The notes beneath the pieces are model-generated. The model was not told the origin of the DNA, made no database searches, and saw only the letters and a list, made by a program, of their open reading frames with translations. Made by a program: the position numbers and the translations under genes. A stretch of 52,880 nucleotides of DNA from an uncultured Clostridia bacterium (GTDB taxonomy: Bacteria > Bacillota > Clostridia > Christensenellales > Borkfalkiaceae): NCBI GenBank assembly GCA_944328495.1, contig CALVHR010000014.1, positions 1 to 52,880 on the forward strand, written 5' to 3'. Below, piece after piece: positions 32,653 through 41,320 of this stretch; within the stretch, counting starts at the first letter, position 1, and each line of letters opens with the position of its first letter.

Positions 32653-34023
32653 TCATTTCCCGCCGAACAATGCGCGCTTGCCCGCGATGATTCCGTCGAT
32701 TTTTTTGATATACGTCGGTATGTCTTTGGGCGAACCCAACCTCTCGATCCTGTTTTCGCCCGCATATATTTTTTTCCCCACCGCGTTCGCTCCGCACGCA
32801 ATGTTGTCCGTGATCTCTTCCATCACATCGACATTGTACACGCATGCCTTGCCCGGCTTGGTCCAGCCCGTATTCTCAAAATTCCCCGCCATATATTTTT
32901 GACGATACAAGTAATACGGCTCATATCCCGCCGCATGCAATTTTTCCCGCGAATATGCGATCATGTCTGCGATCCCGTCCGATGAAAGATAGCTTTCCTC
33001 TTCTTTGAGCTTTGCTCCCTTTTTCAGACACAGCGTATGCACCGTGATATTCTCGGGCGAAAGCGCGATCGCCCGATCCACACTGTCGCAAAACTGCGCA
33101 ACGCTCTCTCCCGTAAGCCCCGCAATCAGATCGCAGTTGATATCAAAATTAAACGCTTTTGCCATCGAAAATGCCGTATAGATATCCGCCGACGTATGTT
33201 TCCTTCCGATGCGCTCCAACGTCTCGTCGCAAAAACTCTGCGGATTGACACACACGCGCGTCACTCCGTATTCTTTCAACAGCGCAAGCTTTTCCTCCGT
33301 AAATACGTCAGGCCGTCCCGCTTCGACCGTGTATTCTACCCCCTCGGCAAACGGCGCCGCCGCTTCGAGCACGCGGCGAAGCTGATCGGGGTCAAGCACA
33401 AGCGGCGTTCCGCCCCCGATGTACACGCTCCGCAATCGCCTGTACATGCCGCGGCATGCCCCGACTTCTCTTTCCAGCGCACTGAGATATTCCCCGATCC
33501 AGTGACCCGTACGGGCAATATCCGCCGTAATAAAAGAACAATAATTGCATTTGGAAGGACAAAACGGGATACCTATGTATAGATCTGCGTCCCCTTCCCG
33601 TTTTTCGTATATCCCTTTCTGTGCACGCAGAATCTCGCCGATCAGAACAATATTTTCTTCGCTTACCCCGAACTTTTTAAAGAGCGGCTCAAACGGCCTG
33701 CCCGCTTCCAGTTCCGCATACGCAAGTTTTGTCGGACGTATCCCCGTCAATGCGCCCCACGGCATGCTCCTTCCCGTAATCTCGCGCAGAACATTGTACA
33801 CCGCCAGTTTGGCGAAACGCTTGGCATACCGTCTGAATTCGAGTTCCGTACCGCACTTTTGCTCGTCACGACAGGTATATTCCTTTCCCGCAACGATCAC
33901 TGAATTAATAAAATTTCCGTCGGCATACAGAAAACTGTGCGACAGATCGGGCACCTTTTCCCCGAACAGCCGCACGACGTCCATCAGTTCCGGATATAAA
34001 AATTCTGTGTTTGTCGTAAGCAT
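32653..34023 (-). CDS. hemZ: Radical-SAM coproporphyrinogen dehydrogenase-like protein HemZ
   Basis: A 456-residue HemN-superfamily enzyme. GIPFCPSKCNYCSF supplies the CxxxCxxC cluster ligands at about residues 171-178. The barrel motifs YIGGGTPLVL, EAGRPDVFTEEKL, VNPQSFCDETLERIGRKH and CDLIAGLTGES follow. The N-terminal part of about 150 residues is typical of HemZ rather than HemN/HemW. It is thought to act in oxygen-independent heme synthesis or a related step; the substrate of HemZ proteins is not settled. The ATG at 34023 has GGAAAAGG in front and is preferred to a TTG two codons earlier. Confidence 0.88.
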   Translation of the reverse strand: MLTTNTEFLYPELMDVVRLFGEKVPDLSHSFLYADGNFINSVIVAGKEYTCRDEQKCGTELEFRRYAKRFAKLAVYNVLREITGRSMPWGALTGIRPTKLAYAELEAGRPFEPLFKKFGVSEENIVLIGEILRAQKGIYEKREGDADLYIGIPFCPSKCNYCSFITADIARTGHWIGEYLSALEREVGACRGMYRRLRSVYIGGGTPLVLDPDQLRRVLEAAAPFAEGVEYTVEAGRPDVFTEEKLALLKEYGVTRVCVNPQSFCDETLERIGRKHTSADIYTAFSMAKAFNFDINCDLIAGLTGESVAQFCDSVDRAIALSPENITVHTLCLKKGAKLKEEESYLSSDGIADMIAYSREKLHAAGYEPYYLYRQKYMAGNFENTGWTKPGKACVYNVDVMEEITDNIACGANAVGKKIYAGENRIERLGSPKDIPTYIKKIDGIIAGKRALFGGK

Positions 34024-34047
34024 ATCCAACCTTTTCCGAAAAATAAT

Positions 34048-35055
34048 TCAGCGCAGACAGCGCACAAGTCGGCGCGTGATGCGAAATTCCGCTGCGTAAA
34101 GAGCCAGTCCTCCAGCCACCCCGAGCAGCGCGCAAATCATTATTTGCAAAAGCGGTTCCGAAACGGCAGCGTAAATACCCTCCGCAAAACTATAATACAC
34201 CAGCATCTGCGCCAACATAATATCGAAAGACGCTTTTCCCAGCACCTCCAACGGCCTGCACCCCAAACGCACCGAAGGAATTGCGTACATCATCAGTGCC
34301 ATGACCGGAAAACTCGCCGCATAAGAAGTGCTCGTCCAATATTCCAACGACCACAAAACGATCCCCGCATAGCCCGTCAGCCATGTGTATGCAAATCCGA
34401 TGACCGCCGCCGCCAAGCAGAGAAAAGGAGACGGACGGAAGCCCTTCTGCGCAATCAGACTGCCGCATGCGATCACGGCAATGTAACGGAAGGCAAGCAG
34501 ACGATAAGTTTCCGCATCCATCCCCGCAAGCGTTTTCAGCATTTCCAATGCTGCGGTGATCAAAATGCACGCCGCAAATCCGCTCTGCCCGTACTTGCGC
34601 ACCAAAAAATACACAAACGGAAACAGTACCAGAAATTGAAGCATGACCGGAAAATAAAAACTTCCCGGTCCAAACCCGCCCTCAAAATATCCCGCGACCG
34701 CCGATAATACCCCGACGCCGCCCGGATCGAGCACACAGATGACAATAAGATGCACCGCGTAATACATCGTAAACGGAACGATAAACCGAAGGGCGCGTTT
34801 GAGAAGGAATACCAGTTCGAACGCGTCGGACAAACGGCAGATCCCGCGCCTTTCAAACATCTTTGAATAGACATATCCCGATACGATCATAAACACGGGA
34901 ACAGCCATATCGAACCAGAATGCAAACAAAAAATATTTCTTGATCGTCTCGCTCCATTGATAATGAAACAAAACTACAAGCAGAATACAAACGCCTTTCA
35001 CGACGTCGATATATCTCTCCCGCCCCATATTTTTCGGATGCAACAGCTCTCGCAT
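34048..35055 (-). CDS. Acyltransferase 3 family membrane protein
   Basis: A 335-residue integral membrane protein with about ten hydrophobic helices and the acyltransferase-3 start RYIDVVKGVCILLVVLFHYQW, where the conserved His lies at the end of the first helix. Proteins of this family O-acetylate sugars of surface polysaccharides, peptidoglycan or lipids. It sits between the MBL hydrolase and hemZ, which are adjacent in many Clostridia as I recall, so it may be an insertion into a conserved block. The substrate is unknown. Confidence 0.85.
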   Translation of the reverse strand: MRELLHPKNMGRERYIDVVKGVCILLVVLFHYQWSETIKKYFLFAFWFDMAVPVFMIVSGYVYSKMFERRGICRLSDAFELVFLLKRALRFIVPFTMYYAVHLIVICVLDPGGVGVLSAVAGYFEGGFGPGSFYFPVMLQFLVLFPFVYFLVRKYGQSGFAACILITAALEMLKTLAGMDAETYRLLAFRYIAVIACGSLIAQKGFRPSPFLCLAAAVIGFAYTWLTGYAGIVLWSLEYWTSTSYAASFPVMALMMYAIPSVRLGCRPLEVLGKASFDIMLAQMLVYYSFAEGIYAAVSEPLLQIMICALLGVAGGLALYAAEFRITRRLVRCLR

Positions 35056-35067
35056 ATCTCTGCCTTT

Positions 35068-35670
35068 TCAGCGGAACGGATTGTATTTGCGTTCATGCGC
35101 AAGCGTCGTCGGATCGTCATGTCCAGGATATACCGTCGCGTCGCCGCTCAAAGCAAATAACTTATGCACACTGTCCCGAAGCTGCGCCGCGCTGCCTCCC
35201 GGGAAATCCGTCCTTCCCACGCTTTCCAAAAAAAGCGTGTCCCCCGTAAACAAAGCGTCTCCCGCACGAAAACATACGCCGCCCGGCGTATGCCCCGGAG
35301 TTGCGATCACTTCGAAAGATATATCGCAAAGATCAAGAACGTCGCCGCCGCGAAATTCAAAATCCAACGAAAACGGCTGTACGCGAAGCCCCATTTCCTC
35401 CGCAAGATTGCCCTCCGAACCGATGAGCGAACGCTCCGCCGCACTGCAACCGATCTTCGCCCCTGCCGCCTGTAACGCCGCACAGCCCATGATATGATCG
35501 AAATGCCCGTGCGTCAAAAGCACATATTCTATCTTCAATCCTTTTTTTCCCGCATATGCGAGCGGTTCTGTGCCGCCGCAGTCAATGAGAACGGCGCGTT
35601 TGCCGTCTTTGCTTACAACATAAGAATTTGCGCGCAAAACTCCGCACGGTATCGTTTCAATCGTCAGCAT
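35068..35670 (-). CDS. MBL-fold hydrolase (glyoxalase II-like)
   Basis: A 200-residue metallo-beta-lactamase-fold protein with LLTHGHFDHIMG (about 72-83), ATPGHTPGGVCF, FTGDTLF and YPGHDDPT. All metal ligands are present. It is close to the YcbL/hydroxyacylglutathione-hydrolase-like group. The start is the ATG at 35670, preceded by GGAGGGG; the open frame upstream runs through a long palindrome and is not coding. It follows relA, the usual place for this family in Clostridia. Confidence 0.88.
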   Translation of the reverse strand: MLTIETIPCGVLRANSYVVSKDGKRAVLIDCGGTEPLAYAGKKGLKIEYVLLTHGHFDHIMGCAALQAAGAKIGCSAAERSLIGSEGNLAEEMGLRVQPFSLDFEFRGGDVLDLCDISFEVIATPGHTPGGVCFRAGDALFTGDTLFLESVGRTDFPGGSAAQLRDSVHKLFALSGDATVYPGHDDPTTLAHERKYNPFR

Positions 35671-35715
35671 AACCCCTCCGCGGCATGCGCCGCCAATTTT
35701 GTTCAGAAATTGTGC

Positions 35716-35749
35716 GCGGTTTTGACGCATACGTATGCGTCAAAACCGC
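35716..35749. repeat. Perfect 34-base palindrome downstream of relA
   Basis: gcggttttgacgcatac (35716-35732) is followed directly by its reverse complement (35733-35749). It starts eight bases past the relA stop. There is no T run on either side, so it is not a typical terminator. It may protect the mRNA 3' end, bind a dimeric protein or be a small mobile-element relic. Confidence 0.85.
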
Positions 35750-35756
35750 TACAATA

Positions 35757-37889
35757 TCATTTTGTTGCCGTGCGGAACACTTCATCGATGCGGTCGTTCG
35801 CCGCGATCTTTTTAATGAGAAGATCGATGTCCTCTTTGCCGTTGAGACGAATATTCGCTTCAATGATCGCATCTTTGTTTTTATCGAAGCGCGAATTGAC
35901 GCCCGTGATCACGAGCCGCATATCGCTGACGACAGAAGTAAGCACGGACAATGCCACCCCTTGATCTTTCGCTTTGATCACAATGCCGGCAACGAATCTG
36001 CCGCCTTCGGTGTCCGCCCACTGCGCCGGCAAAATTCTTCCCTCGTCCGATTCCAGGCTCTTGATGTTCGGACAGTCTGCCCTGTGTATGACGACTCCCC
36101 TGCCGCGCGATACAAATCCGACGATCTCGTCGCCGGGAACGGGATTGCAACACCCCGCAAACCGCGTCAAAAGCCCCGTCATGCCCTTGACGATGACTCC
36201 GCCCGTATCGGACGTCGCACCGCCATGATATACCGGCTGTTTGGGGATCTCCTTTTTATAAAAATCGATGAGTTTGAACAGGACCTGATTGACGCTGATC
36301 GCTCCGTAGCCGACAGACGCGAACATCTCATCCTGCGAAAAGAAAGAAAATTTTTCGGATACTTTGGCGAAGCTTTCGTCCGTTAATATGTCGGAAAGAT
36401 TGTAACCGCGATGCTTTGCTTCCTGTTCGAGCATGCTCTTGCCGATCTTGACGTTTTCTTCCTTCATCTCGCGCTTGAAGAACTGCTTGATCTTCGCGCG
36501 CGCACTGGACGATTTACAGATTTTCAGCCAGTCCCATGACGGGCCTTTGGAATTGGAGGAAGTCAAAATTTCCACGACATCGCCCGTCTGCAATGTCGAA
36601 TTGAGCGGCACCATCTTGGAATTGACACGCGCCCCCACGCAGCGGTTTCCGATCTCGCTGTGGATAGCATATGCGAAGTCGATAGGCGTCGCGTCTTTCG
36701 GAAGAGAAATCACTTTACCCTTCGGCGTAAATACCAAAAGCTCATTGGAATACAGCTCCGTTTTCAGTGACTGCATGAAATCTTTGGAGTCTTTCAGCCC
36801 GCCTTCCCAGTCCAGCACCTCGCGGATCCATGAAAGACGCTCGGTAAACGTGGAATCCTCCGATTTCTTTTCTTTGTATTTCCAGTGCGCAGCAATACCG
36901 AATTCCGCCGTGCGATGCATCTCAAACGTGCGGATCTGAATCTCAAAAGGCTGCCCGAAATTGGTGACAACTGTCGTATGCAAAGACTGATACATGTTTG
37001 CTTTCGGCGTCGCAATATAGTCTTTAATGCGCCCCGGGATCGGCTTCCAGCGTTTATGGATCTTTCCGAAGACTTCGTAACACTCGTCCACCGTCCCGAC
37101 AATGACGCGCACCGCCGTCAGATCATAGATCTGGTCCAGCGTTTTGTTCTGCGTCTTCATCTTTTTATAGATGGAGTAAAAATGCTTGGGCCTGCCGAAT
37201 ACTTCCCCTTCGATCTTGCTTTCGTCAAGAATACTCTTGATCTCCTTAACCACAAAATCTACAAAATTGTGCCGTTCGTATAGTTTCTGGTGAATGTTCT
37301 CGACCAAATACTCGTACGCTTCGGGTTCAAGATATTTTAAGCAAAGGTCTTCCAATTCACATTTGATCTGCGAAATACCGAGCCTGCCCGCAAGAGGCGT
37401 GTAAATATCCAACGTTTCTTGCGCCATCTTGATCTGCCGCTCTTTGGAAAGGAAATTCAACGAGCGCATGTTATGCAGACGATCGGCAAGTTTGATGATG
37501 ATGACGCGAATATCCTTCGCCATCGCCACAAAGATCTTACGGAAATTTTCCGCTTCTTCCTCTTCCTGCGATTTGAATACGATCTTATCGAGTTTTGTCA
37601 CGCCCAAAACAAGCCCCAAGATTTCGTTCCCGAAATCCTTTCGGATATCCTCTTCGGTCACGGGCGTGTCTTCGATCACGTCATGCAAAAACGCCGCCGC
37701 TACCGTGGCGCTGTCCAGTCCCAGCTCGATGAGGATCTGCGCGACGGCACAAGGATGTATGAAATACTCCTCCCCCGACGCTCGCTTCTGCCCTTCGTGC
37801 GCTTTCTCTGCATAATGATAGGCACGCACGAGCATCTCCCGATCTTCCCCTGTGTAGTTGTCGAATACCATCTGCAATACGGTGTTCAT
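35757..37889 (-). CDS. relA: Bifunctional (p)ppGpp synthetase/hydrolase RelA/SpoT
   Basis: A 710-residue Rel protein. The hydrolase domain carries the HDVIEDT metal motif (about 71-77), so hydrolase activity is expected. The synthetase domain follows (LTAVRVIVGTVDECYEVFGKIH, RIKDYIATPKANMYQSLHT). Then come the TGS domain (VFTPKGKVISLPKDATPIDFAYAIHSEIG), a helical/zinc-finger region with CCNPVPGDEIVGF, and a C-terminal ACT domain. It makes and removes the alarmone of the stringent response at the ribosome. The ATG at 37889 overlaps the recJ stop as ATGA and has AAGGAAG in front; a codon seven residues upstream is less likely. Confidence 0.96.
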   Translation of the reverse strand: MNTVLQMVFDNYTGEDREMLVRAYHYAEKAHEGQKRASGEEYFIHPCAVAQILIELGLDSATVAAAFLHDVIEDTPVTEEDIRKDFGNEILGLVLGVTKLDKIVFKSQEEEEAENFRKIFVAMAKDIRVIIIKLADRLHNMRSLNFLSKERQIKMAQETLDIYTPLAGRLGISQIKCELEDLCLKYLEPEAYEYLVENIHQKLYERHNFVDFVVKEIKSILDESKIEGEVFGRPKHFYSIYKKMKTQNKTLDQIYDLTAVRVIVGTVDECYEVFGKIHKRWKPIPGRIKDYIATPKANMYQSLHTTVVTNFGQPFEIQIRTFEMHRTAEFGIAAHWKYKEKKSEDSTFTERLSWIREVLDWEGGLKDSKDFMQSLKTELYSNELLVFTPKGKVISLPKDATPIDFAYAIHSEIGNRCVGARVNSKMVPLNSTLQTGDVVEILTSSNSKGPSWDWLKICKSSSARAKIKQFFKREMKEENVKIGKSMLEQEAKHRGYNLSDILTDESFAKVSEKFSFFSQDEMFASVGYGAISVNQVLFKLIDFYKKEIPKQPVYHGGATSDTGGVIVKGMTGLLTRFAGCCNPVPGDEIVGFVSRGRGVVIHRADCPNIKSLESDEGRILPAQWADTEGGRFVAGIVIKAKDQGVALSVLTSVVSDMRLVITGVNSRFDKNKDAIIEANIRLNGKEDIDLLIKKIAANDRIDEVFRTATK

Positions 37890-40198
37890 TTTTCTTCCTT
37901 TATTGCGCATACCGCGCGGTACAATGCGGATGCCTGCAATTCCGTCTTTTTGCCGTGCGCTGCATATACTCCGCCGCGTTCAAACCGCATCAGACCCAGC
38001 TCTGCAAACACTTCGAGAGCAAAGACAATCTGCCGTTTTGAATACGGAAGAGTGTTTTTAAGCGCAGCAGCTACGCTATCCGTACCCGCAAGACCGCCGC
38101 GCACAGCGCGATAAATTTCACCCATATATTCGCGCGAAGTTTCCAGCTCCGCAATAGTATTATAGCCGCATTTTTCACAATTGACAACAATTTTTTTGCC
38201 TTCCAGGCTTTTTATATTGAAGTCTGCGGGCGTATCGAGAAAAAGAATGTCCCGATACATCGATATTTCCGCATCCGCCGCAGGCGATATCAGCACCGCA
38301 TTCCCCACATTCTGTGAATCGGGACGGAACAACGAAGCCGTCAGCCCCGCAGTGCACTCCGCAAATTCCGCAGGAACTCTTTCCGAACACACAAGAAGCA
38401 GCCCGTAATTGCTCTGCGAGCGAGCCGCGCGTATCCGTGCGGCAATTTCCCCTTCCTTCTCGCGCAAAACCGTCACGGACGGAGCTGCACAGCGCAGCCG
38501 CAACAGATTGTTGCGGAAAAGATACAGTTCGGTGTGCTCGCCCGTCCCTTCGCCGCATATCATCTCTCGCACGATCCCTCGCACACTTTCCGTACCGCGG
38601 AAGCGCGATACGCCGCATTCAAAGATCACCGTCTTCTTCACGTCCGCACCGAGAAGAGGCAACGACCGCTCCCCGCCGAACCAGACAAGATCGATGCCGC
38701 CTTCACGAAAAGATATATGCGGCGATCCGTCTTTGAGCCTGCGCGCTTCCACACTTTCCAACGTCTGCGCAAACAGAGGCCTGCGATTCCCGACCCCGCA
38801 CGGTTCCAACCGCTCCAGTTCTCGCGCAAAGGCAAGATCAATGGGTATATCTTTGCCGCACACACTGACAACGGGTATAAACGCCTCACGGCCGTACATC
38901 TCGCCGATATATTTGTTCAGCGCCGCTTTCAGTATGGGGAAGTTCTCTTTCGTAACGCTCACCCCTGCCGCCTGCGCATGCCCTCCGAAAGCCGCCACAT
39001 ATTCGGAACATGCCTTGATCGCTTCGTAAATATTGATCCCGTCGATGGTGCGAGCCGAGCCTTTCAAATTTTCGCCGCTGCGCGCAAATAATATCGTGGG
39101 GCGATTGAATTCTTCGGCGATCTTTGCCGCAACGATTCCGATCAACCCCGCACCCCAGCTTTCGTCCGCAAGCAATATGGCATTGTCATAAGCGCCTTCT
39201 TGCGCGATCTTTGCCTTTGCGCTCCGATATACTTCGTCACATACCTGCTGGCGGTCTATGTTATATTCGTTCAGCCGGCATGCAAGACTGTTGATCTCCG
39301 AAACCTTGTCCGTCGTAAACAATTTTAACGCGCTGCCCGCATCCCCCATCCTGCCCGCCGCATTGATGCGCGGCGCGATCGTGAATGCAAGCGTCTGCGC
39401 TGTAATATCCTCTTTTTTCGTTCCGAGCAGCTGCCGAACAGCTTCACGCGGACGGGAATTGATCCGCCGCAACCCTTCATATACAATGTCTCGGTTTTCT
39501 CCGGTGAGCGGAACGCTGTCCGCTACCGTCGAAATCGCCGCAATATCCAAATAATCGTATGCCTTTTCGCCCAGCAACGCACAAGCGATCTTGAACGCTA
39601 CCCCCGCCCCGCACAGATTATCATAGGGATATTCGTCTTCCAGTTTGGGATTGACTACAATGCAATCCGGCAATGCGTCGGGTATCTCATGGTGATCGGT
39701 AACGATTACCTGCACTCCGCGGGATTTGATGAACTCCACTTCCTCACGATTGGATATCCCGCAGTCGACCGTCACAATGAGATCGGGAGCGTGCTCGCCG
39801 ATGATCGATTCCAATGCCGCTACCGACATGCCGTATCCCTCGCTTCGTTCGGGAATGTGTGCGATGCATTTTGCACCGTACGCACGCAGCGCCAAGACAA
39901 GTATGGACGCCGCCCCGATCCCGTCCGCATCATAATCTCCGAATACGGCAATCGTGCCGCCGCTCTCCTTACACGCATCGATCGCATCGACCAGCTCGCG
40001 CATTCCGCGCATCCGAAAGGGCGAAAGAAAATTTTTGCGCGACGGATGCAAAAAACGGGCCGCCTTTTCCGCCGTATCGATGCCTCGCGAGTATAAGATC
40101 TGCGCCATGCGCTCCGATACCCCTGCCGACTGCGCCAGCTCACGGACTTGATTCAATTGTTCTTCCGAAAGCACGATCTCATCGGCTATCCTTTTCAT
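37886..40198 (-). CDS. recJ: Single-stranded-DNA exonuclease RecJ
   Basis: A 770-residue DHH-family nuclease. GDYDADGIGAASIL, TVDCGISN, VTDHHEIPD and GHAQAAGVSV mark the DHH and DHHA1 domains; an OB-like domain (HISFREGGIDLVWFGG) and a C-terminal extension of about 200 residues follow. It degrades 5' ends of single-stranded DNA in recombination and repair. The ATG at 40198 has GGAGGATATT before it; the frame upstream is not supported. It is translationally coupled to relA. Confidence 0.95.
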   Translation of the reverse strand: MKRIADEIVLSEEQLNQVRELAQSAGVSERMAQILYSRGIDTAEKAARFLHPSRKNFLSPFRMRGMRELVDAIDACKESGGTIAVFGDYDADGIGAASILVLALRAYGAKCIAHIPERSEGYGMSVAALESIIGEHAPDLIVTVDCGISNREEVEFIKSRGVQVIVTDHHEIPDALPDCIVVNPKLEDEYPYDNLCGAGVAFKIACALLGEKAYDYLDIAAISTVADSVPLTGENRDIVYEGLRRINSRPREAVRQLLGTKKEDITAQTLAFTIAPRINAAGRMGDAGSALKLFTTDKVSEINSLACRLNEYNIDRQQVCDEVYRSAKAKIAQEGAYDNAILLADESWGAGLIGIVAAKIAEEFNRPTILFARSGENLKGSARTIDGINIYEAIKACSEYVAAFGGHAQAAGVSVTKENFPILKAALNKYIGEMYGREAFIPVVSVCGKDIPIDLAFARELERLEPCGVGNRRPLFAQTLESVEARRLKDGSPHISFREGGIDLVWFGGERSLPLLGADVKKTVIFECGVSRFRGTESVRGIVREMICGEGTGEHTELYLFRNNLLRLRCAAPSVTVLREKEGEIAARIRAARSQSNYGLLLVCSERVPAEFAECTAGLTASLFRPDSQNVGNAVLISPAADAEISMYRDILFLDTPADFNIKSLEGKKIVVNCEKCGYNTIAELETSREYMGEIYRAVRGGLAGTDSVAAALKNTLPYSKRQIVFALEVFAELGLMRFERGGVYAAHGKKTELQASALYRAVCAIKEEK

Positions 40199-40245
40199 AA
40201 TATCCTCCGCGCAACCGACCGCACCCTGCGCCTGCAATACGCAAA

Positions 40246-40269
40246 GAGGCGGGAGCAAACCCCCGCCTC
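40246..40269 (-). terminator. Hairpin between secF and recJ
   Basis: On the minus strand an 8-bp GC-rich stem (40262-40269 with 40246-40253) is followed by only TTT. It is a weak terminator or attenuator. Confidence 0.6.
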
Positions 40270-40285
40270 GCCGATTTTGTTCTGA

Positions 40286-41320
40286 TCACTTGGTTTCCGA
40301 CACAACCTCTTGCGCGGGAACCCCTTTCGCTTCCTTGCTCTTCTGTTTATCGGAAGCATAATTATATTTCGCTTTCTCCGCACGCTTCGCATCCGATTTC
40401 TCTTTGATGCAGGCGTAAATTGCGGGAGCAAAACACAGCGAGGAATAGGTAGATGCAATGACAGCCATAAGCCCCGTAAGCATGAACCAAAGAAGTTCGA
40501 TGCCTACCACGGCTCCTGCCACACCCAATACGACAAATGCCGCCGCAAGAAGGATAGCTGTCACAAATACGGTCTTGCGACTGTCCGCAACCGCAAGCGC
40601 AATGCCTTCGCGCGCAGGCAGGTTCTTCCGCTCATCCGAACGAAAATCTCTGCGCATCTTTCCGAATACCATCAGATTCATAAACGCGGAGATCAACAGC
40701 GAATACGCCGCGACACCGATAAATGCAACTCCGACAGGCACCCGCAAAAGCGCTACGACCGCAAGCGTTATCACGACGTCATGCACTGCCGCGATCAGCG
40801 CCGTAAAGCCCATGCCGACCTTGAAACGGATCGCCGCATAAATAAACAGCACCACCGCCGCAACGGCCGCCGCAACCGCCGTACGCCAGATAAAATCATA
40901 ATACGCTTCGTTCTGAACGTTATGATATGTTACGGAAACTACCGCAAGTTCTGCGTTTTCTACGCCTGAATCGATCGCTATGCTCAACGCATCCACGAAT
41001 TCGTCCAGACCTTCTCCGCTATCGGACAAACGGAAAGAAATGGAACTCCCCGCACCCGAAGCCGATTGATTATACTTCACCGCCGCGACATCGTATCCGC
41101 CCTTTTCGATCTCCGCCGAGCAGAAATCCTGCAAAGACGCGCGGAAGTTGTCATCGAATGCCATGTATCCCGAGTCGGATACTTCGATCGACGTATAGTC
41201 GTCCATCGTCGCGTTCCCGTTAAAGCCCAAAAAACCAAACACGAACGCGCCCGCAATAATCAGCACAAGGCTGATAATCAGGCAAACAAACAAACTCTTT
41301 TTGGAAACAGTCTTACTCAT
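40286..41320 (-). CDS. secF: Protein translocase subunit SecF
   Basis: A 344-residue membrane protein with six segments: one near residues 13-32, then a loop of about 110 residues outside, then five near the C-terminus (WRTAVAAAVAAVVLFIYAAIRFK, DVVITLAVVALLRV and others). The C-terminal tail is rich in Lys and Glu. With SecD it uses the proton gradient to help pull exported proteins through SecYEG. The ATG at 41320 overlaps the secD end by eight bases and follows GGAGG. Confidence 0.93.
   Translation of the reverse strand: MSKTVSKKSLFVCLIISLVLIIAGAFVFGFLGFNGNATMDDYTSIEVSDSGYMAFDDNFRASLQDFCSAEIEKGGYDVAAVKYNQSASGAGSSISFRLSDSGEGLDEFVDALSIAIDSGVENAELAVVSVTYHNVQNEAYYDFIWRTAVAAAVAAVVLFIYAAIRFKVGMGFTALIAAVHDVVITLAVVALLRVPVGVAFIGVAAYSLLISAFMNLMVFGKMRRDFRSDERKNLPAREGIALAVADSRKTVFVTAILLAAAFVVLGVAGAVVGIELLWFMLTGLMAVIASTYSSLCFAPAIYACIKEKSDAKRAEKAKYNYASDKQKSKEAKGVPAQEVVSETK

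Noticed and set aside
35671-35730. N-terminal extension of the MBL-fold gene at 35068
   Set aside because: It adds 20 residues read from the relA-MBL gap, while GGAGGGG directly precedes the ATG at 35670.
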